Both the position numbers and the translations under genes were made by a program. A DNA stretch of 64,000 bases from Lachnoclostridium sp. (GTDB taxonomy: Bacteria; Bacillota; Clostridia; Lachnospirales; Lachnospiraceae), in NCBI GenBank assembly GCA_021770065.1, contig JAETRR010000001.1, forward strand, positions 62,001 to 126,000. Reading direction: 5' to 3'. Within the stretch, counting starts at the first letter, position 1; each line of letters opens with the position of its first letter. Shown piece after piece: positions 63,956-64,000 of the stretch. Below the pieces are notes generated by a model that searched no databases, was not told where the DNA came from, and saw nothing but the letters and a program-made list of their open reading frames with translations.

Positions 63956-64000
63956 TTACTCAAATTCTCTTCGCAGAGTATCCTCCATTACTTTAAGCGA
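63956..64000 (-). CDS. C-terminal fragment of a gene running off the window
   Basis: Minus frame ...SLKVMEDTLRREFE*. Confidence 0.4.
   Translation of the reverse strand, partial: SLKVMEDTLRREFE

Overview
64 kb chromosomal window from an anaerobic Firmicute, probably Lachnospiraceae/Clostridia (inferred from gene content and style; no taxonomic marker was read). Most of it is ordinary coding sequence: AGCS symporter, PfkB kinase, SleB-like hydrolase, TrmH/SpoU methyltransferase, pfkA, dnaE, coaBC, an ECF S-component, coaX, CvfB-like, acyl-ACP thioesterase, CDF transporter, pncB, asnB, a two-component system and tRNA-Gln(CUG). Beta-glucoside uptake is heavily represented: three GH1 genes, two bgl-type IIBCA PTS, one cel-type PTS, two BglG/LicT antiterminators with three recognisable RAT sites, and two RpiR regulators. 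The parts most worth a second look are: (1) a cobalamin-riboswitch-controlled locus (30.9-37.4 kb) combining a lipoprotein-anchored, apparently intact CbiK-type chelatase with two more exported proteins and a FecCD-type ABC importer; (2) a structured repeat at three loci (four copies) that ends at the Shine-Dalgarno sequence of cbiK, asnB and celB; (3) several large MITE-like palindromes (28120-28282, 52405-52612) and an exact 27-bp inverted pair bracketing coaBC, one copy of which encodes the CoaBC C-terminus and stop; (4) an AAA/ABC-type ATPase coupled to a small PD-(D/E)XK-like protein (2360-4037), a candidate defence pair next to a pseudogene cluster; (5) an operon of sugar-type ABC importer, M20 and M24-like peptidases, ROK kinase and ROK regulator with unknown substrate. 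No CRISPR array, rRNA, prophage or transposase was recognised.
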